DNA of 27,536 bases from Welwitschia mirabilis (GCA_051453625.1 JBOZIK010000001.1:297568511-297596046), one strand, 5' to 3'. Shown: positions 1-11,404, numbered from the stretch's first letter. Notes: generated from the sequence alone by a model not told the origin. A program made the numbers and translations.

Positions 1-1249
1 TGATCCTAATTTCCAATTTCAATAAAATAAGATAAATAGTATTTTTCAGAACCTTGTACTATATTTGTGTTTATACAAAATGTCCTCCCTTTTCCTGCAA
101 GCTTAAAGCTCTTCCTATGAATCAATAAACATATCAGAGAAATCATAAAAATGTGAAGTATATGATAAGTTCAAAAGCCTAAAAACAGCTCCCATTTCTC
201 TATGATTAGAGACCAAGATGAAGCATAGCTTGATAAAGATTAGATAAATTTTTCTTGAAAGCCTAAAATAATCATGTAAGAAAAGAATGAAATTCTCAGT
301 GAGATTACTTACTCATATACTTTCAATTATAGCACAAACCCAGTAAAGTAGGGAATGGCACATACCCCTATGCAGTAGCATATATTGTGGGGTGTTACAT
401 TTTCTATTTTGTTTTTAGTATTGGCATAGGTTAACTCTGAGGAGTGCTTTGTTTCATTACATTTTACTTTTAGATGATGATATCTGATGATTGGTTTATT
501 ACCTATTTTTTATCTTACTTACTCTTTTTCATTTAATCTTTTTTATCTTATTGTCTCATGTTTTTAAGAAGTTATTAAAGATTTTAACCTTTTTTACAAG
601 ACTTTTGGGTTATCTCCTCTTATACATCTTTAATTATAATAATGCTATTAAAATGATTTTTGTAAGTTTTTAAGAGAAATAAAGGCTATAAATTTTTCAA
701 TTCCTCTTCTATGAGTTCCTCTATATCTTTTGAATAAAATCTAAAATAGTCAACCTTTCTTATAGATAAGAAATAGAGGATCTTGTGATTAGAATAAATA
801 TTTATTTTCTTAGATGTAATTTTAAATTTTTTCTTTTTTTGTCATTCTTGTATGCATGTTTTTCACTATTTTTTCCCCCTTTTAAGGTTGTTTTCTTATC
901 TTTTTGTAGTTCCTTTCTTATATTTAGTATCTTTCTTAAGAGATTTTTTAAATGATATTAATATTTTCCTTACTTAGTTGTTTTTTTCTACCCATCTTTT
1001 TACCTAATTCATAGCCTATAAAATACATTTTTTATTACATGAAGATGGTATAAGAGAGCCTATGAAGTCTATAGCCAATAATAGAAAAGTTTACATTGTA
1101 AGATAGGTTGACTGGGCATGTACTAAAATCTAGAAATATTAACAAAACATTGGCAAGCATTACATTTTCTTGTAACATTAAATAAATATTTATAAAATGT
1201 AGGACAATAGAAACTTGCATGAAGGATTTTCATAGAACTATTTTAGCCA
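1..1249. other. AT-rich sequence without a recognisable gene
   Basis: No coding region is recognised here. The stretch is T-rich in 500-1,000 and has long runs without any CG dinucleotide. Two short open frames (491-673 plus, 1,035-1,220 minus) are phenylalanine/leucine/isoleucine-rich or have no family pattern and look like chance. The right end abuts the inferred end of the copia LTR, so the last bases may be the target-site flank of that insertion. Confidence 0.6.
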
Positions 1250-2355
1250 CTAAAATGACCTACACACAAAACACTAAAATTCCTTTGGGGGTGAATAGGA
1301 ATATTGATTAATTTCAAATCCAAAAACTAATTCTTAAATGAAATTAATCAACTTTGAAAATAAAACTAAATCTAAAAAAGATAGCAAAATAGAAAAACAA
1401 TTATTCCACAAGATTTATAGTGGTTTAGAAACATGCCTACTCCACTCTTCAAGGAGAGATATGATGTTGTCTTTCTTGGTTTCCTTATCACTCTTGAACT
1501 AATAATTTTTTGTTGATCATCAAACCAATATACAATAGTGATGATTTTCCAGGATTATCATCGACCTATCACACTTAGCATTTTTCAAAGGCTTAGACTC
1601 AATCAAAAAAAGAATAAAGGAAAAACAAGTTATGCCTCAAGCATAGATGTAGTAGTGTAGGATCTAATATAAATGATTTCAAAAAATATGATTAGCAAGT
1701 ATAAATAGATCACCAAAGATTTGTTTAAGTTCAATTCACAGAATCATATATGCATGTGTATTCCAATAACCATAACAAAATAGGTTTTACCCCTTTTAAA
1801 AAGAAGGAAAAAAATAGTTGTTAAAGGGAAATCCTAAATGATGATTTCAAGACATGTTAATCTGATATTCCAATTAGATTCATATTTCAATATGAATGAA
1901 TGATGTACTAGAAGAGAATAGCCATTGGAAACCATCACGCTTTCATCTGANNNNNNNNNNNNNNNNNNNNNNNNNNNNNNNCATCCACCTTAAAAAGGGA
2001 TAGATTTCTATAACTGCCATAGGTGCAGACTTAAAAAAAAGAAACTTAATGAAGTTGAAACATCTAGGCTATTTGGAGTGGGGACATCTATATCTAAGAA
2101 TTATCAATTCTATTTCCTACAAGGAGAGGGGATGTCTACCCAGTTTGCATACATCTACCCTATTTGAGTGGGGATGTTTAGGCCTAAGATCTATCACAAA
2201 TACATTTTACCTATAAGTAGATGGAAAATTAGCCCTATTTTGAGTGAGGACATCCACATATAAGGGTTAGATTTATAACATGACTACGATGAATGATGAT
2301 CATATTTCTGCTTGGTTCTCATGCCTATTAGCATCATTGCAATCTTATACTTACA
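1250..2355 (-). repeat. Copia 3' LTR (minus orientation)
   Basis: On the minus strand the LTR begins with TGTAAGTATAAG at 2,355, directly after a polypurine tract. It continues leftward for about 1.1 kb. Near its end it has the short C-run (about 1,280) that in SIRE-like LTRs lies shortly before the primer-binding site. The exact end cannot be set because no second LTR is in the window; 1,240-1,260 is an estimate. A 31-base N run (1,951-1,981) interrupts it. Between 1,990 and 2,270 a block like 'gagtggggacat' recurs about three times (near 2,077, 2,167 and 2,245), an internal sub-repeat of about 80-90 bp. Confidence 0.65.
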
Positions 2356-2356
2356 A

Positions 2357-2370
2357 TTTTCCCCTTTTCA
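2357..2370 (-). other. Polypurine tract of the copia element
   Basis: The minus strand reads TGAAAAGGGGAAAA immediately before the LTR start TGTAAG. This purine run is where plus-strand DNA synthesis is primed during reverse transcription, and its position fixes the LTR edge. The preceding minus-strand 'TTGTCATCAT' is also familiar from SIRE-like 3' ends. Confidence 0.7.
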
Positions 2371-2700
2371 ATGATGACAAATACATTATTCTAAAAAACT
2401 TATTTAAAATAACCTCCCATTGGGTTTGTTGACTAGCTCCCCCTACGTTTGACATCCCTATTAAAATTATACTATATACAACTATCATATCTCATATATT
2501 CTTTTCATTACTTCCCCTTTTAACATCATTAATTTTGAAATAAAAACAAGTAATACACAAAAATACCCATGGAAAACATGTGAACAAGAGAATAATAATA
2601 AACCTACACAATGAAAAGAACAAATATTATATTAATTATGAAAAAAAGATGATGAATATGTACAAATTTTAGTATTGAGGTTAAACAAAAATAAGACCTT

Positions 2701-3521
2701 TGTTGGACATGTTTCTATTCCCAACTCAATCCTTAAAAGCTCAAATCTTGTTTATGAAAGAGGATTGGTAAATAAGTCAGTAAATTATTTATCTGTGAAT
2801 ACATGATCAAGCTAAATTATGCCTCTTTAAACATGTTCTCTGATAAAGTAATGCTTAATATTAATATGATTAGTTATTTAGTGCTACACAGGATTCTTAG
2901 CAATGTTAATATCCCTAGTATTATCACATAGGAATTAACTACTTGATATTTCAATTTCATAATCATATAAGGTATACATTACCCATAACAATTGAGTGTA
3001 GTAGGCTTCAATAGATATTTACTTTGCCTTAGCCATGGAGAGAGATATCAAGCTTTATTTCTTAAAACTCTAAGTAAGAAGATGATTTCCAAGAAAGTAA
3101 CATGCTTCACTTGTACTTTTCCTATAATCTATGCATCTAGCCCAATCTACATTACTTTATCAACTAGACCTAGTGAAGTTTCCTTAGGAAACCAAATACT
3201 AAACTTACTTGTATATTTAAGATAATAAAAAAATCTTTTAACTAAAGAGAGATTAGATTTCTTAGGATTGGATTTATATTAGGCACATATACTAACACTC
3301 AATGCAATATCAGGTCTAATGGATGTTAAATATAATAAACTACTAATTATACCTTGATATGTGATTTGATTTATAGGTTTACTTGATTTATCCTTACTAA
3401 TTTTTGTAGATGTAGAAATAAGAGTGTAAACCTCCTTCACTTGATCAAGTTTTACTTCTTAAGAAGCTAATTGAAATACTTTGATTAACTAAGAAAAGTA
3501 ACATTCTTGAGCTATTAAATA
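2701..3521 (-). pseudogene. Copia pol remnant: reverse transcriptase C-terminus and RNase H
   Basis: Reading the minus strand from the gap edge leftward, scattered frames give the usual copia order. First is a STSTK-like stretch near 3,415. Then comes 'GIISSLLYLTSIRPDIALSV' (about 3,300-3,360), the conserved block at the end of copia reverse transcriptase. Next is a KSTSEACYFLG-like block (about 3,085-3,130). The RNase H part follows, with TQLLW (about 2,985), CDNT (about 2,920), AKNPV and HINIKHYFIREHV (about 2,835-2,865), ending in an FTDLFT-like motif near 2,775 and LRIELG near 2,730. Stops and frameshifts are frequent, and several stops are one transition from Gln, Arg or Trp codons. Upstream domains (gag, protease, integrase) are missing or lost in the gap. 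The element is dead. Confidence 0.85.
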
Positions 3522-4020
3522 NNNNNNNNNNNNNNNNNNNNNNNNNNNNNNNNNNNNNNNNNNNNNNNNNNNNNNNNNNNNNNNNNNNNNNNNNNNNNNN
3601 NNNNNNNNNNNNNNNNNNNNNNNNNNNNNNNNNNNNNNNNNNNNNNNNNNNNNNNNNNNNNNNNNNNNNNNNNNNNNNNNNNNNNNNNNNNNNNNNNNNN
3701 NNNNNNNNNNNNNNNNNNNNNNNNNNNNNNNNNNNNNNNNNNNNNNNNNNNNNNNNNNNNNNNNNNNNNNNNNNNNNNNNNNNNNNNNNNNNNNNNNNNN
3801 NNNNNNNNNNNNNNNNNNNNNNNNNNNNNNNNNNNNNNNNNNNNNNNNNNNNNNNNNNNNNNNNNNNNNNNNNNNNNNNNNNNNNNNNNNNNNNNNNNNN
3901 NNNNNNNNNNNNNNNNNNNNNNNNNNNNNNNNNNNNNNNNNNNNNNNNNNNNNNNNNNNNNNNNNNNNNNNNNNNNNNNNNNNNNNNNNNNNNNNNNNNN
4001 NNNNNNNNNNNNNNNNNNNN
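3522..4020. other. Assembly gap (499 N) inside the copia element
   Basis: Unknown bases. The gap truncates the copia reverse transcriptase coding region. Unlike four other gaps in this window, its two flanks do not resemble one another. The long open frame that appears to cross it (3,445-4,065) is an artefact of translating N. Confidence 0.9.
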
Positions 4021-5626
4021 AAACCCTACCTTTTCCCTTGATGGCTGCTTTTCGATTGTCATCAAAAGAAATATAAATCAGGAAATAAATGGATAATCAA
4101 CTATCTAATGCAAGCTTATGTGGCAAATTAGATATTTTGATTTAAAGGTTAAAGGTACCAATAAGTTGGATAGGGGTTCTACTCTTCTTGTTAACTCATC
4201 TATCCTATAATTCACTTCAAAATTATCAAGTACCTTAAATACAATTATGAATCTAATAGAGTAATAAGATCTATATTTTTCAATTGGCTTATTTCAATTT
4301 TTTAAGAATTTTGCTATAGTTTCTACGTAATTACATGATTTATCTAATGCCATACTAAAAAAACTGCTCCTACTTATCATCTTAACTAACTACCTATTGT
4401 ATATATACAACCCATCATAAAAGAAGATAATTTATTTTCTTTACTTGAATTCATATTACTGAGAATTTTGAAGTAAATACTTAAATATTTCTAAGGCTTT
4501 ATTAATAATTTATTATCTCTTATTTCAAAGAATTTGTTTTTGGGTTGGGAATAATGAGCCTAAGGATGTTGTAAGTATTTGGATATTGGATTTTAGATGA
4601 TAATACACACTCAAATTTCTTGAGATGTAAGTTAAGGTCCTATAATTCTAAGCGATAAAAGTGAGGTAGTAGCTAGATGGTAAATAACTTTAATTATAAT
4701 CTTTAAGCTATTAAGGATTATACTATGCATAAAGAGGTTCTTAAGCAATAAGGATTTAAGTAATTACAAAAGCTTTACTTAGGGATGTTGTCATTTGGTT
4801 TCAATTTGTGATTTATTTTAACCACGTTTTTGAGCTATTTCTTGACTAAAGTAATAGATGCACAAGTTATCTATCAATTTTTTATTTAACAAGGGAATAT
4901 TAAAAAGGAGTTAGAAGAAGTATTTTCATTTTTCTATTGGGATGCAGATGTTTATTCTACTTAGGGATACTCATAAGGTACAATTGTTTTTCATATGTAA
5001 TTCTCTATTTTTCTTTTCCTTTGATGTTGGAATTCACGTTATTAAATAGGTTTCTAAAGAATCTATTTGAGTCATCTTAAATGTAAGGCATGTAAGGTTT
5101 AGACAAGTTTTAAATAAGATTTAGATAAGAGCTAAATAACAAGAAGGTTTTAAATAGGTTTTAGAAATTAGTGTAAGTTTTAGAGTAGTTTACATAGAAA
5201 CTCTAAGAACTAGTTAAGTTGAAAGTTATAAATCAAGAAAAAAAACATTTATAGGGTAATTAAAAATTTTAAGAAAATAAAAATAGCAAAAAACTTAAAA
5301 AAAAACCTATGAAAGGAAAAAATAAATGTTTTTTTATTTCATATAAAAGTAAAATTATAGAATACCCGATAAAAAAGCTTAAACTATTGAATTAAAGTTA
5401 TAGAAAATAAAAGGAAAGCACATAAAGAAACAAATTCGATATTTGATTTTTTCCTTATTTGGTTGTAACTTATAGAAAAATTATTAGACCTACAATACAA
5501 AAAATATTTGATATAAAATATGGCTCAAGTTAGAGTAGAAAAACAAAATAAAATTATAAAATATACTTTTTTAAGTATCACTTTAAATGAACTAGTACTA
5601 AATATTAAAAATAAAAAAAAGGAAAT

Positions 5627-5655
5627 ACACACACACACACCCAAAAAAAAAAAAA
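5627..5655. repeat. (AC)7 microsatellite and poly(A) run
   Basis: Seven AC units at 5,627-5,640 are followed after CC by thirteen A residues (5,643-5,655). This is a simple-sequence repeat of the kind that varies in length between individuals. No element end is associated with it. Confidence 0.9.
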
Positions 5656-6819
5656 GGAAAATGGATTAGTTTAGGTTTCATGAGAGAGGACCAATACCAA
5701 TCATTAGAAAAATGTAAAGCAAAATTAAACTAAAAATTTATAAGAAATAAAAGCATGCTTATTTTGAGAAGCTATTATATCATTATCATTGGAAACAGTG
5801 TCAAAACTATTCATGTGTAGTATAATTGAACCAAAATAAACTAAGTAAGGACTTAGCATAATTATTCCATAGGGATAGTCATGATAAATTTATAGAAATT
5901 ATAGAAGTTTGGCTTATCATATAATTATAATCAAAGAAACAAGAAAAATAAAAAATGGAGAATGTTGTTAAAACTTCATTTTTGAGAAATAGAAAAATAA
6001 AAAATCTATGAGGTTTAACTCAATTTGTTATTAGTAATTCTTCAATTTAAAGATATCTTGTGAATTCCCAAAACATACTTAAACTATAAAGTAGTAATGG
6101 GTTAGGACATAATCACATAATTTCATTCACTATACAAGGATAGGAGAATTTAACAATCACTTAGCCCTTTGTATTCCATGAATAAGAATGGAAAAGTATG
6201 AATTTAAAGTACTCATAGTCCATCACATAAAACATATTTAAACCAACTAACTATAAAATATACTAAAGTAATAACATAACTTGATAGTATAGTTTAACTA
6301 TTACAAAAATAAAATTATTTTTAAATTGAAATAAAAAGGGGAAAAACCTACTTTATGTTAAATCAAAAACACACATTACATCAATGGAATAAGAAGATGA
6401 TAGTATGAGATTTTTAAGTATCCTCAAAATATGTTTTCTCTTAAAGAAGGTACTTATAAAACCCTGTCTACTATGATACTTAAAGAAAACTACTAATTTA
6501 CCATAATAAAAATATTACAAATGAAGTCTTAAGGATTTTTTATAGGTGATCATAAAGTGGAGGATGTAAAAATCCTTTCAATTCTAGCATTAGGTAGAGG
6601 ATTACAAAATATGTCATGTAGCATTAGGTAGATTCTTTGTCTTCTTGAATTAGGTGAGAACTCTCATGATGAGATCTATACATGGCTTTTAAATGCTAAT
6701 GTTTCTACTAATATATGATGTTACCATGTGTTTCCCATGTCATCTCACTCAATGTTACTACTTGTCACTGTTACATATCATGTTCATCACTATTACATGT
6801 TCTCAAATATGCTATGTGG

Positions 6820-6861
6820 AATTAGATTAAGCCCATAACCAATTAGATTAAGCCCATAACC
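6820..6861. repeat. Perfect 21-bp tandem duplication
   Basis: The 21-mer beginning aattagattaagcccataa occurs twice head to tail (6,820-6,840 and 6,841-6,861) with no mismatch. Given how mutated the surroundings are, the duplication must be recent compared with the host sequence, or it is a sequencing or assembly slip. Confidence 0.95.
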
Positions 6862-7225
6862 ACGTTCAGCTAAGTTTTCCATGACAAGTTTAAAACATAA
6901 GAATTAAACTATTCGTTTTAGAAGGATTAGTGATGCAAATAATCTAGATGATGGTGCTAGCATTTTGGGTTGAATGATCTTCATTTTTCATTAGGTCCTT
7001 TCAACTATAATAATTATCCTAAAAATGTCATGGAAATATGATAAGTATATGAATAATGTTATAATGTAGTAGAAGACATGAGTTTATAATAAATCTATTA
7101 TTGTAATAACTTATATTAAGCTAAAATTATTAGATAACTTGATTAGAATTTCAATTTTTACATCTTAACAATACTCCATTCTAAGGCTACAAGCTTTTAT
7201 GTCTATCTTCTAAATATTTTTCTTA

Positions 7226-7911
7226 TGATGGGTGATAGGTACTTATTATATTTATAAATATGTAAAAATTTTAAAAAGATCTTAATAATGTGCTATAAAT
7301 AAGTAAAATCATTAAATTAATATATATGAAAGCTCACTAAAGAAGTAACTAAGATGATCAAATTTGATTGTACTATCAAGACCATTCTTGATAATAATCA
7401 ACCTATACATCTTAAGTCGAATATTGATATTACTGAAAGAATAAATGAGAAATATATATAAAGTAAAAAGTAAGGGAAACAAGTTACTAGAAATACACAA
7501 AAATAGTTCTTTACAACACCTACTTCTAGGTTTTATATGTCTCAATATCTACCAATTATAGATATAAGAGTACAAAAATAAAGAGAACAAAACATTGCTT
7601 TTTCAAGTAATCTAATATTGCATGCATCGTGTCTTAGGTTAATCTTGTCCAAATTTTTATATTATGATCACATGACATAATAATTACAATGCTTTTCTTT
7701 GTAGATGATATTAGAGTTATGGAGACATTTCTTACTCTTTTTAGAATGTGTTATAACTTTTCATCTTAGATCATTAACTTCTAGGCCCTCTTTCTACTAT
7801 TACTAGTTTCTTTTTTCCTATTAAATATCATTCTCATCCTCTTTTAAAATTAGAGTTTTTTGAATTTTGATGTTTTTTTTCTTCCTCTTCCTTTAAAAGT
7901 AGTCCTTGTCA
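7226..7911 (-). repeat. Probable 3' LTR (copy A) of the Athila/Tat-like element
   Basis: This segment aligns along its length with 19,129-19,840 in the same orientation. Shared blocks include a perfect 22-mer ending in gctataaataagt (7,283-7,304 and 19,187-19,208), 'gaaagct.actaaagaagtaactaa' (7,328 and 19,230), 'atggagacattt' and 'ctctttttagaatgtgtta'. On the minus strand it would start TGACAAGG and end CCCATCA or ACCTATCA, matching the TG...CA rule. The two copies differ by many substitutions and small indels, which indicates an old insertion. Edges are uncertain by about 10 bp. Confidence 0.65.
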
Positions 7912-7959
7912 CTAATGTATATATTTTTATTTTTAGTATAGATGGATTCTTTCATATGG

Positions 7960-10300
7960 AAGCTAGAGGTTATGTATAATATCCAAAGAACACAAGAATT
8001 AAAATAGATTTTCTTCTAATTCCTTTTCCAAAAGTTTTTCAAAATGAATGGTGTAAATTCCAGAAGTATTACTTATCTCTACTTTTAAAAAGATACTACG
8101 GAAGACATCTCTTATCATATTTATATTAGTTATGATTCTTTTACAAAAGGATCTAAGTTGATGTATATCCTAAGAGGAAACTCAAATTAGACTTATGTCC
8201 TCTTTACATTCTTTAAAAACCTAGCCAAACCTAATGGATATGATATCCATTAGGTTTTTTATTTTATAAATAGAAAAATTAATTCTTTCTCTATCAAAAT
8301 CATTTTTTAGTTTTTGTAATTAATCACATAATCCTTTAAAAATTTAATATATTTTAGATCAACCACTTGAATTTCTCTATATTACATTTTTGAGTCATTC
8401 TTAAAATTTCTCTATAAAATCATATAATTTCTATAGGTAATAATCTAAACTATAAGGAACTACTAATTTTTCAATACCAAAACATATTATTTTGTCAAGT
8501 TAAGCCTCCATTATATGGTTTTGATCAAAGAGCTATAGAGTCTCTTTCTCTAAATTTTGAAATATGGTTTGAGTAAATTCTAGATAGATTAATCTAATAT
8601 CCTTTATTTATTTATCTAAGAATTGTTTCATATAGTCCTCTAATTTTTAATCTACTCTAATATAATAATTTTTAAATATCTCTTTTAATTTACTATACAA
8701 TGAGTAAAGAATTAAATTAAATTTATTTTCTTCAAAATGATTCCTCTTTAACTACTTCTTAATCATTTTAGCAAAATTTTGGACTTCTGTATTTATTTTT
8801 AATAATATAGAACTAAAGGTAAGATGATTACTTTGTTGAATGGGTGCCCAGATTTTCATAACTTAAACATCCTTGACTTTTATATAAGTTTAGCATCTTC
8901 CTCATTTAACTCTTGAATGAGTCTTCTATTAGCTTTTAGTTGAGTTTGATAAGTATCTATCATGTTTAATGTATTAACTAATGTTTGTTTATACTTATTC
9001 ACATCTAGTTGAAATTTCATTTATTTTTTATTACATAATTGTAAATAAACATAAATATTCTTACAATATTCTTTCTTTAGAGTTAAAGGTAATCTATTAT
9101 AAATAAAAGTGATGAGATTTTGTTTCCACTTAATAAAATTTGCATCATAAGTTTTTGACATAGTTATGCTTTGTAATAAGAAAACTAAAATTTTAGGCTT
9201 TTTTCTTAATTCACTTTCTAGATTGTTCTTATCCTTTAAAATTATTCCCAACTTAGCTATTCTTACATATGTTCCTTGTAGTTTTTCCATCATGATTATA
9301 TAGATATCTAAGGAGTAAATTAAAGATAATCTATTCTTATCATCATTTTTTAATCTAACATTCTTTCCATTTTCTTTCTCTAATTGTTTCCTCAAAAATT
9401 CGTTTCTAGATAGAAGTAGTAATTCTACTCTTTTAGAATATAAATCTCTTCCTTTTTCCTAAGAGAAAACTACATTTCTTACTTAAATGTGTTTAGAGAA
9501 TTATAAAAACTATTAGACTTATCTTCTTCTATAGCCTTTATGAATTATTTAGGTGGAGAAATAATTTTTACTAATTATTCCATACTAATTACTTTATATG
9601 TAGCTCTACTATTTTTGTATATTGTGGTTTAATATAGAGTAGGGATGTTGAAGTACTACGTTCCCCTTGTTCATGTTCATTCTTAAGAACATTCAATGTT
9701 TGAACTTCAAATAATAATTTTCATGTTATCTTAATATGTTGTTTATGTACCCTTAAGTTAATCTCTCCACTGCTGAGAAGCCTAATGGTTACTGAGGAAA
9801 ATTCAAAATTAGTAACTTTGAAAGCTCTAACTTTACTTATTTTTGTAATATATTTTAAAATTTCTTAAAAAATTCCTTTTGTAACACTCACAATAATTTG
9901 TTTTATGGTATATTTTATTATTTCATACATATATAATCCTAATATCATTAAGATTTTTTACTTGTTTTAGATAAGTAATTGATTTTATGCTACTATTTAA
10001 GAGAGGATAAAACGTTTAGAATCCAAATTTTTGTTGATTAAAATCCTTCCACCAATAGTAGTTCTCCCCAGTGTATTCAAATTCAATTTAGTGTCTTATT
10101 TCCTAGTAGCGTTTTTAATTAATCTTCTTTCATTTGATAAATTTAGTATTCTTTAGAGTTTTTTTATAAAATGAAACTTTTACATTAAAAACAATTTTCT
10201 CAATTAAATTTTTTACCTTATCAAAATCTACATTTGTTTAGAATTTTAAAAGTATATTAAAGCTATGCCCCTCTTACATTATTAACCAATTATACCATTC
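7960..10300 (-). pseudogene. Unrecognised long decayed frame, extra ORF 3' of pol
   Basis: Minus-strand translation gives a nearly continuous protein-like frame of roughly 750-780 codons, switching frame only a few times (near 9,400-9,440 and 8,880). It is interrupted by TAA, TAG and TGA codons mostly one transition from Gln, Arg or Trp. The longest clean blocks are 9,021-9,395 (124 codons) and an adjoining stretch of about 46 codons to 8,880 after a single TAA. Visible features are an aromatic block with 'EYTGENYYWW' near 10,050, a Lys/Glu-rich middle that could form coiled coils (for example 'KANRRLIQELNEED' near 8,910), and no obvious membrane segment or zinc finger. It lies between integrase and the 3' LTR in the sense orientation, the position of env-like or extra ORFs in some Athila/Tat elements. 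I do not recognise the family. Confidence 0.6.
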
Positions 10301-10989
10301 TAATTCAATTATTTAGTGATTAAGATCTATGAGATAAGAATCTACAAGAATTCCTATAAAATCAAAGGAATATATGATCTACAATATAATAAATAAAAAA
10401 GTTCTTTAAGATAACTAGATGTATATGAAAAATTAGACTTAGATTAGGTTAACTAGCTCCTAAGCTAGTAGCTAATTCTATTAGTCCATTTTAGTTAATC
10501 TTTTTCTTAATCCACTACTTCTAACTATTATGTAAGATGATATTTCATAAAAATTATTCATATTTATTGAGATAATATTTTAAAAATAATAGTATGTTTT
10601 AGGATTTTTATATTAGTTAGTATTTTCTAATAGTAGTGGACTTCAAAAATAACAAGAAGTATAAATTTTTAACACAAATAGAAACATAAATAGGTTTTCA
10701 TTTTCTAATTAGTTTTATTTTACAATAGTAATGAGATTGAAAATGTTAGTAATCAGCTTAAAAGAATACTTTATTTTTCATTTTTTACCTCTTGAGAATT
10801 TTGCCTTTCCTCCTAGAAAAAGAATTACATACTCTTAAATGCATAAAATAAAAATTTCTTATCATGATTGGTTGAAAATGCTTAAGTGGATATGAAAATT
10901 CATAAAGGAAATATGAAGTTCATAAAAATTTAAAATGAAATATGGAATTAAAAGTTACCTATCTCGCTTCTTACAAAATTGGATGTGTA
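10301..10989. other. AT-rich stretch without a recognisable gene
   Basis: No coding pattern is recognised on either strand. A weak hairpin (actagc / gctagt, about 10,452-10,469) is present. The extra ORF may begin a little to the right of 10,300 on the minus strand, since its start could not be fixed. Confidence 0.4.
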
Positions 10990-11404
10990 GATCCTATAAT
11001 TAATCCTATGCTAGTTAATCTAAAATATAAATTTCACACATTTAACAAGTAGCAGTTAGATGAATCCACATGGAACTTACTACAAAGGAGGGTCAAGAAA
11101 CTTAAATGAATCATTAAGATAGATGTTGAATAAGAAAGAGTTAAAAAAAAGGTTGAAAAACTCAAAGGAGTTGTCAAGTTTAACATTGAATGAGAAAGAG
11201 TTAGAAAGGAGGGTTGATAAACATGAAGCTATGATTAAGTTTAATATTGAATGAGAAAGATTTAAAAAGGTAAATAAATAACCTCAAAGAGTTAATTTAT
11301 TTTAAGATTAAGCAAAGAAAGAGGTCATAAAATATTCAAATTTAAGTGATCATTGATTCCAAGCATCAAGGTATTTAAGGGGGGTTGCGAGAACTTAAGA
11401 GTGC
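10990..11404 (+). pseudogene. Plus-strand decayed frame ending in 20-residue repeats
   Basis: A plus-strand frame starting around 'DPIINPMLVNLKYKFHTFNK' runs into the 60-bp tandem repeat and stays largely in frame. Because the period is a multiple of three, each unit encodes about 20 charged residues, with patterns such as 'KKKVEKLKG', 'KFNIE' and a following 'ERV'. The codon after 'NIE' is a stop (TGA or TAA) in successive units, so one ancestral codon appears to have decayed in parallel or before amplification. Two units are 61 bp, which shifts the frame. I do not recognise the protein; the repeat would be highly charged and could be helical. It is antisense to the surrounding gag-pol, so it belongs either to an inserted element or to an antisense ORF. 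Confidence 0.45.
11083..11324 (+). repeat. 60-bp tandem repeat, about four units
   Basis: Units are at 11,083-11,142, 11,143-11,202, 11,203-11,263 and 11,264-11,324 (60, 60, 61 and 61 bp). They share a core 'ttgaatgagaaagag' and a following purine-rich segment. The fourth unit is the most diverged. The sequences flanking the 464-N gap (11,350-11,404 and 11,869-11,924) resemble the 'ggagggttg' part of the unit, so the array may continue into the gap. Tandem repeats in the 3' region of plant Ty3/gypsy elements of the Tat group are known and can seed satellites. Confidence 0.75.

Larger units (their letters stand above)
1250..4080 (-). mobile_element. Ty1/copia retrotransposon, SIRE/Maximus-like, 3' part
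   Basis: Minus-strand 3' end of a copia element: decayed reverse transcriptase C-terminus and RNase H, a 3' untranslated stretch, a polypurine tract and a 3' LTR. The SIRE/Maximus assignment rests on the RNase H pattern. It is supported by the C-rich stretches around 2,410-2,520, the polypurine tract followed by TGTAAGTATAAG, and the minus-strand 'CCTATTCACCCCC' near the LTR end (about 1,280). The 5' half is not visible: the gap at 3,522-4,020 removes the upstream reverse transcriptase, and beyond 4,080 I recognise nothing of the element. Whether 4,021-4,080 belongs to it is a guess. Confidence 0.75.
4021..7225. other. Long AT-rich stretch without a recognisable gene
   Basis: I see no coding frame with a family pattern on either strand. 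What can be described: an (AC)7 microsatellite followed by a 13-A run at 5,627-5,655; a perfect 21-bp tandem duplication at 6,820-6,861; the 13-mer agcattaggtaga repeated at 6,586 and 6,620. The composition matches old transposon or LTR debris, but no terminal structure is visible. Confidence 0.5.

Noticed and set aside
491-673. 60-codon plus-strand open frame with a hydrophobic product
   Set aside because: The hydrophobicity comes from T-rich sequence. No conserved pattern, no promoter and no continuation after the stop.
2992-3225. 77-codon plus-strand open frame
   Set aside because: Antisense shadow of the copia reverse transcriptase/RNase H remnant read on the minus strand.
3445-4065. Long open frame across the 499-N gap
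   Set aside because: It is open only because N is translated as unknown residues. The real bases on both sides give short pieces that do not follow the copia frame.
7312-7545. 77-codon minus-strand open frame
   Set aside because: Located inside LTR-like repeat A; the corresponding part of repeat B is not open and no motif is visible.
8227-8270. Hairpin followed by a T-run, like a bacterial terminator
   Set aside because: The context is a plant retrotransposon and the hairpin lies inside a decayed coding frame; intrinsic termination does not apply.
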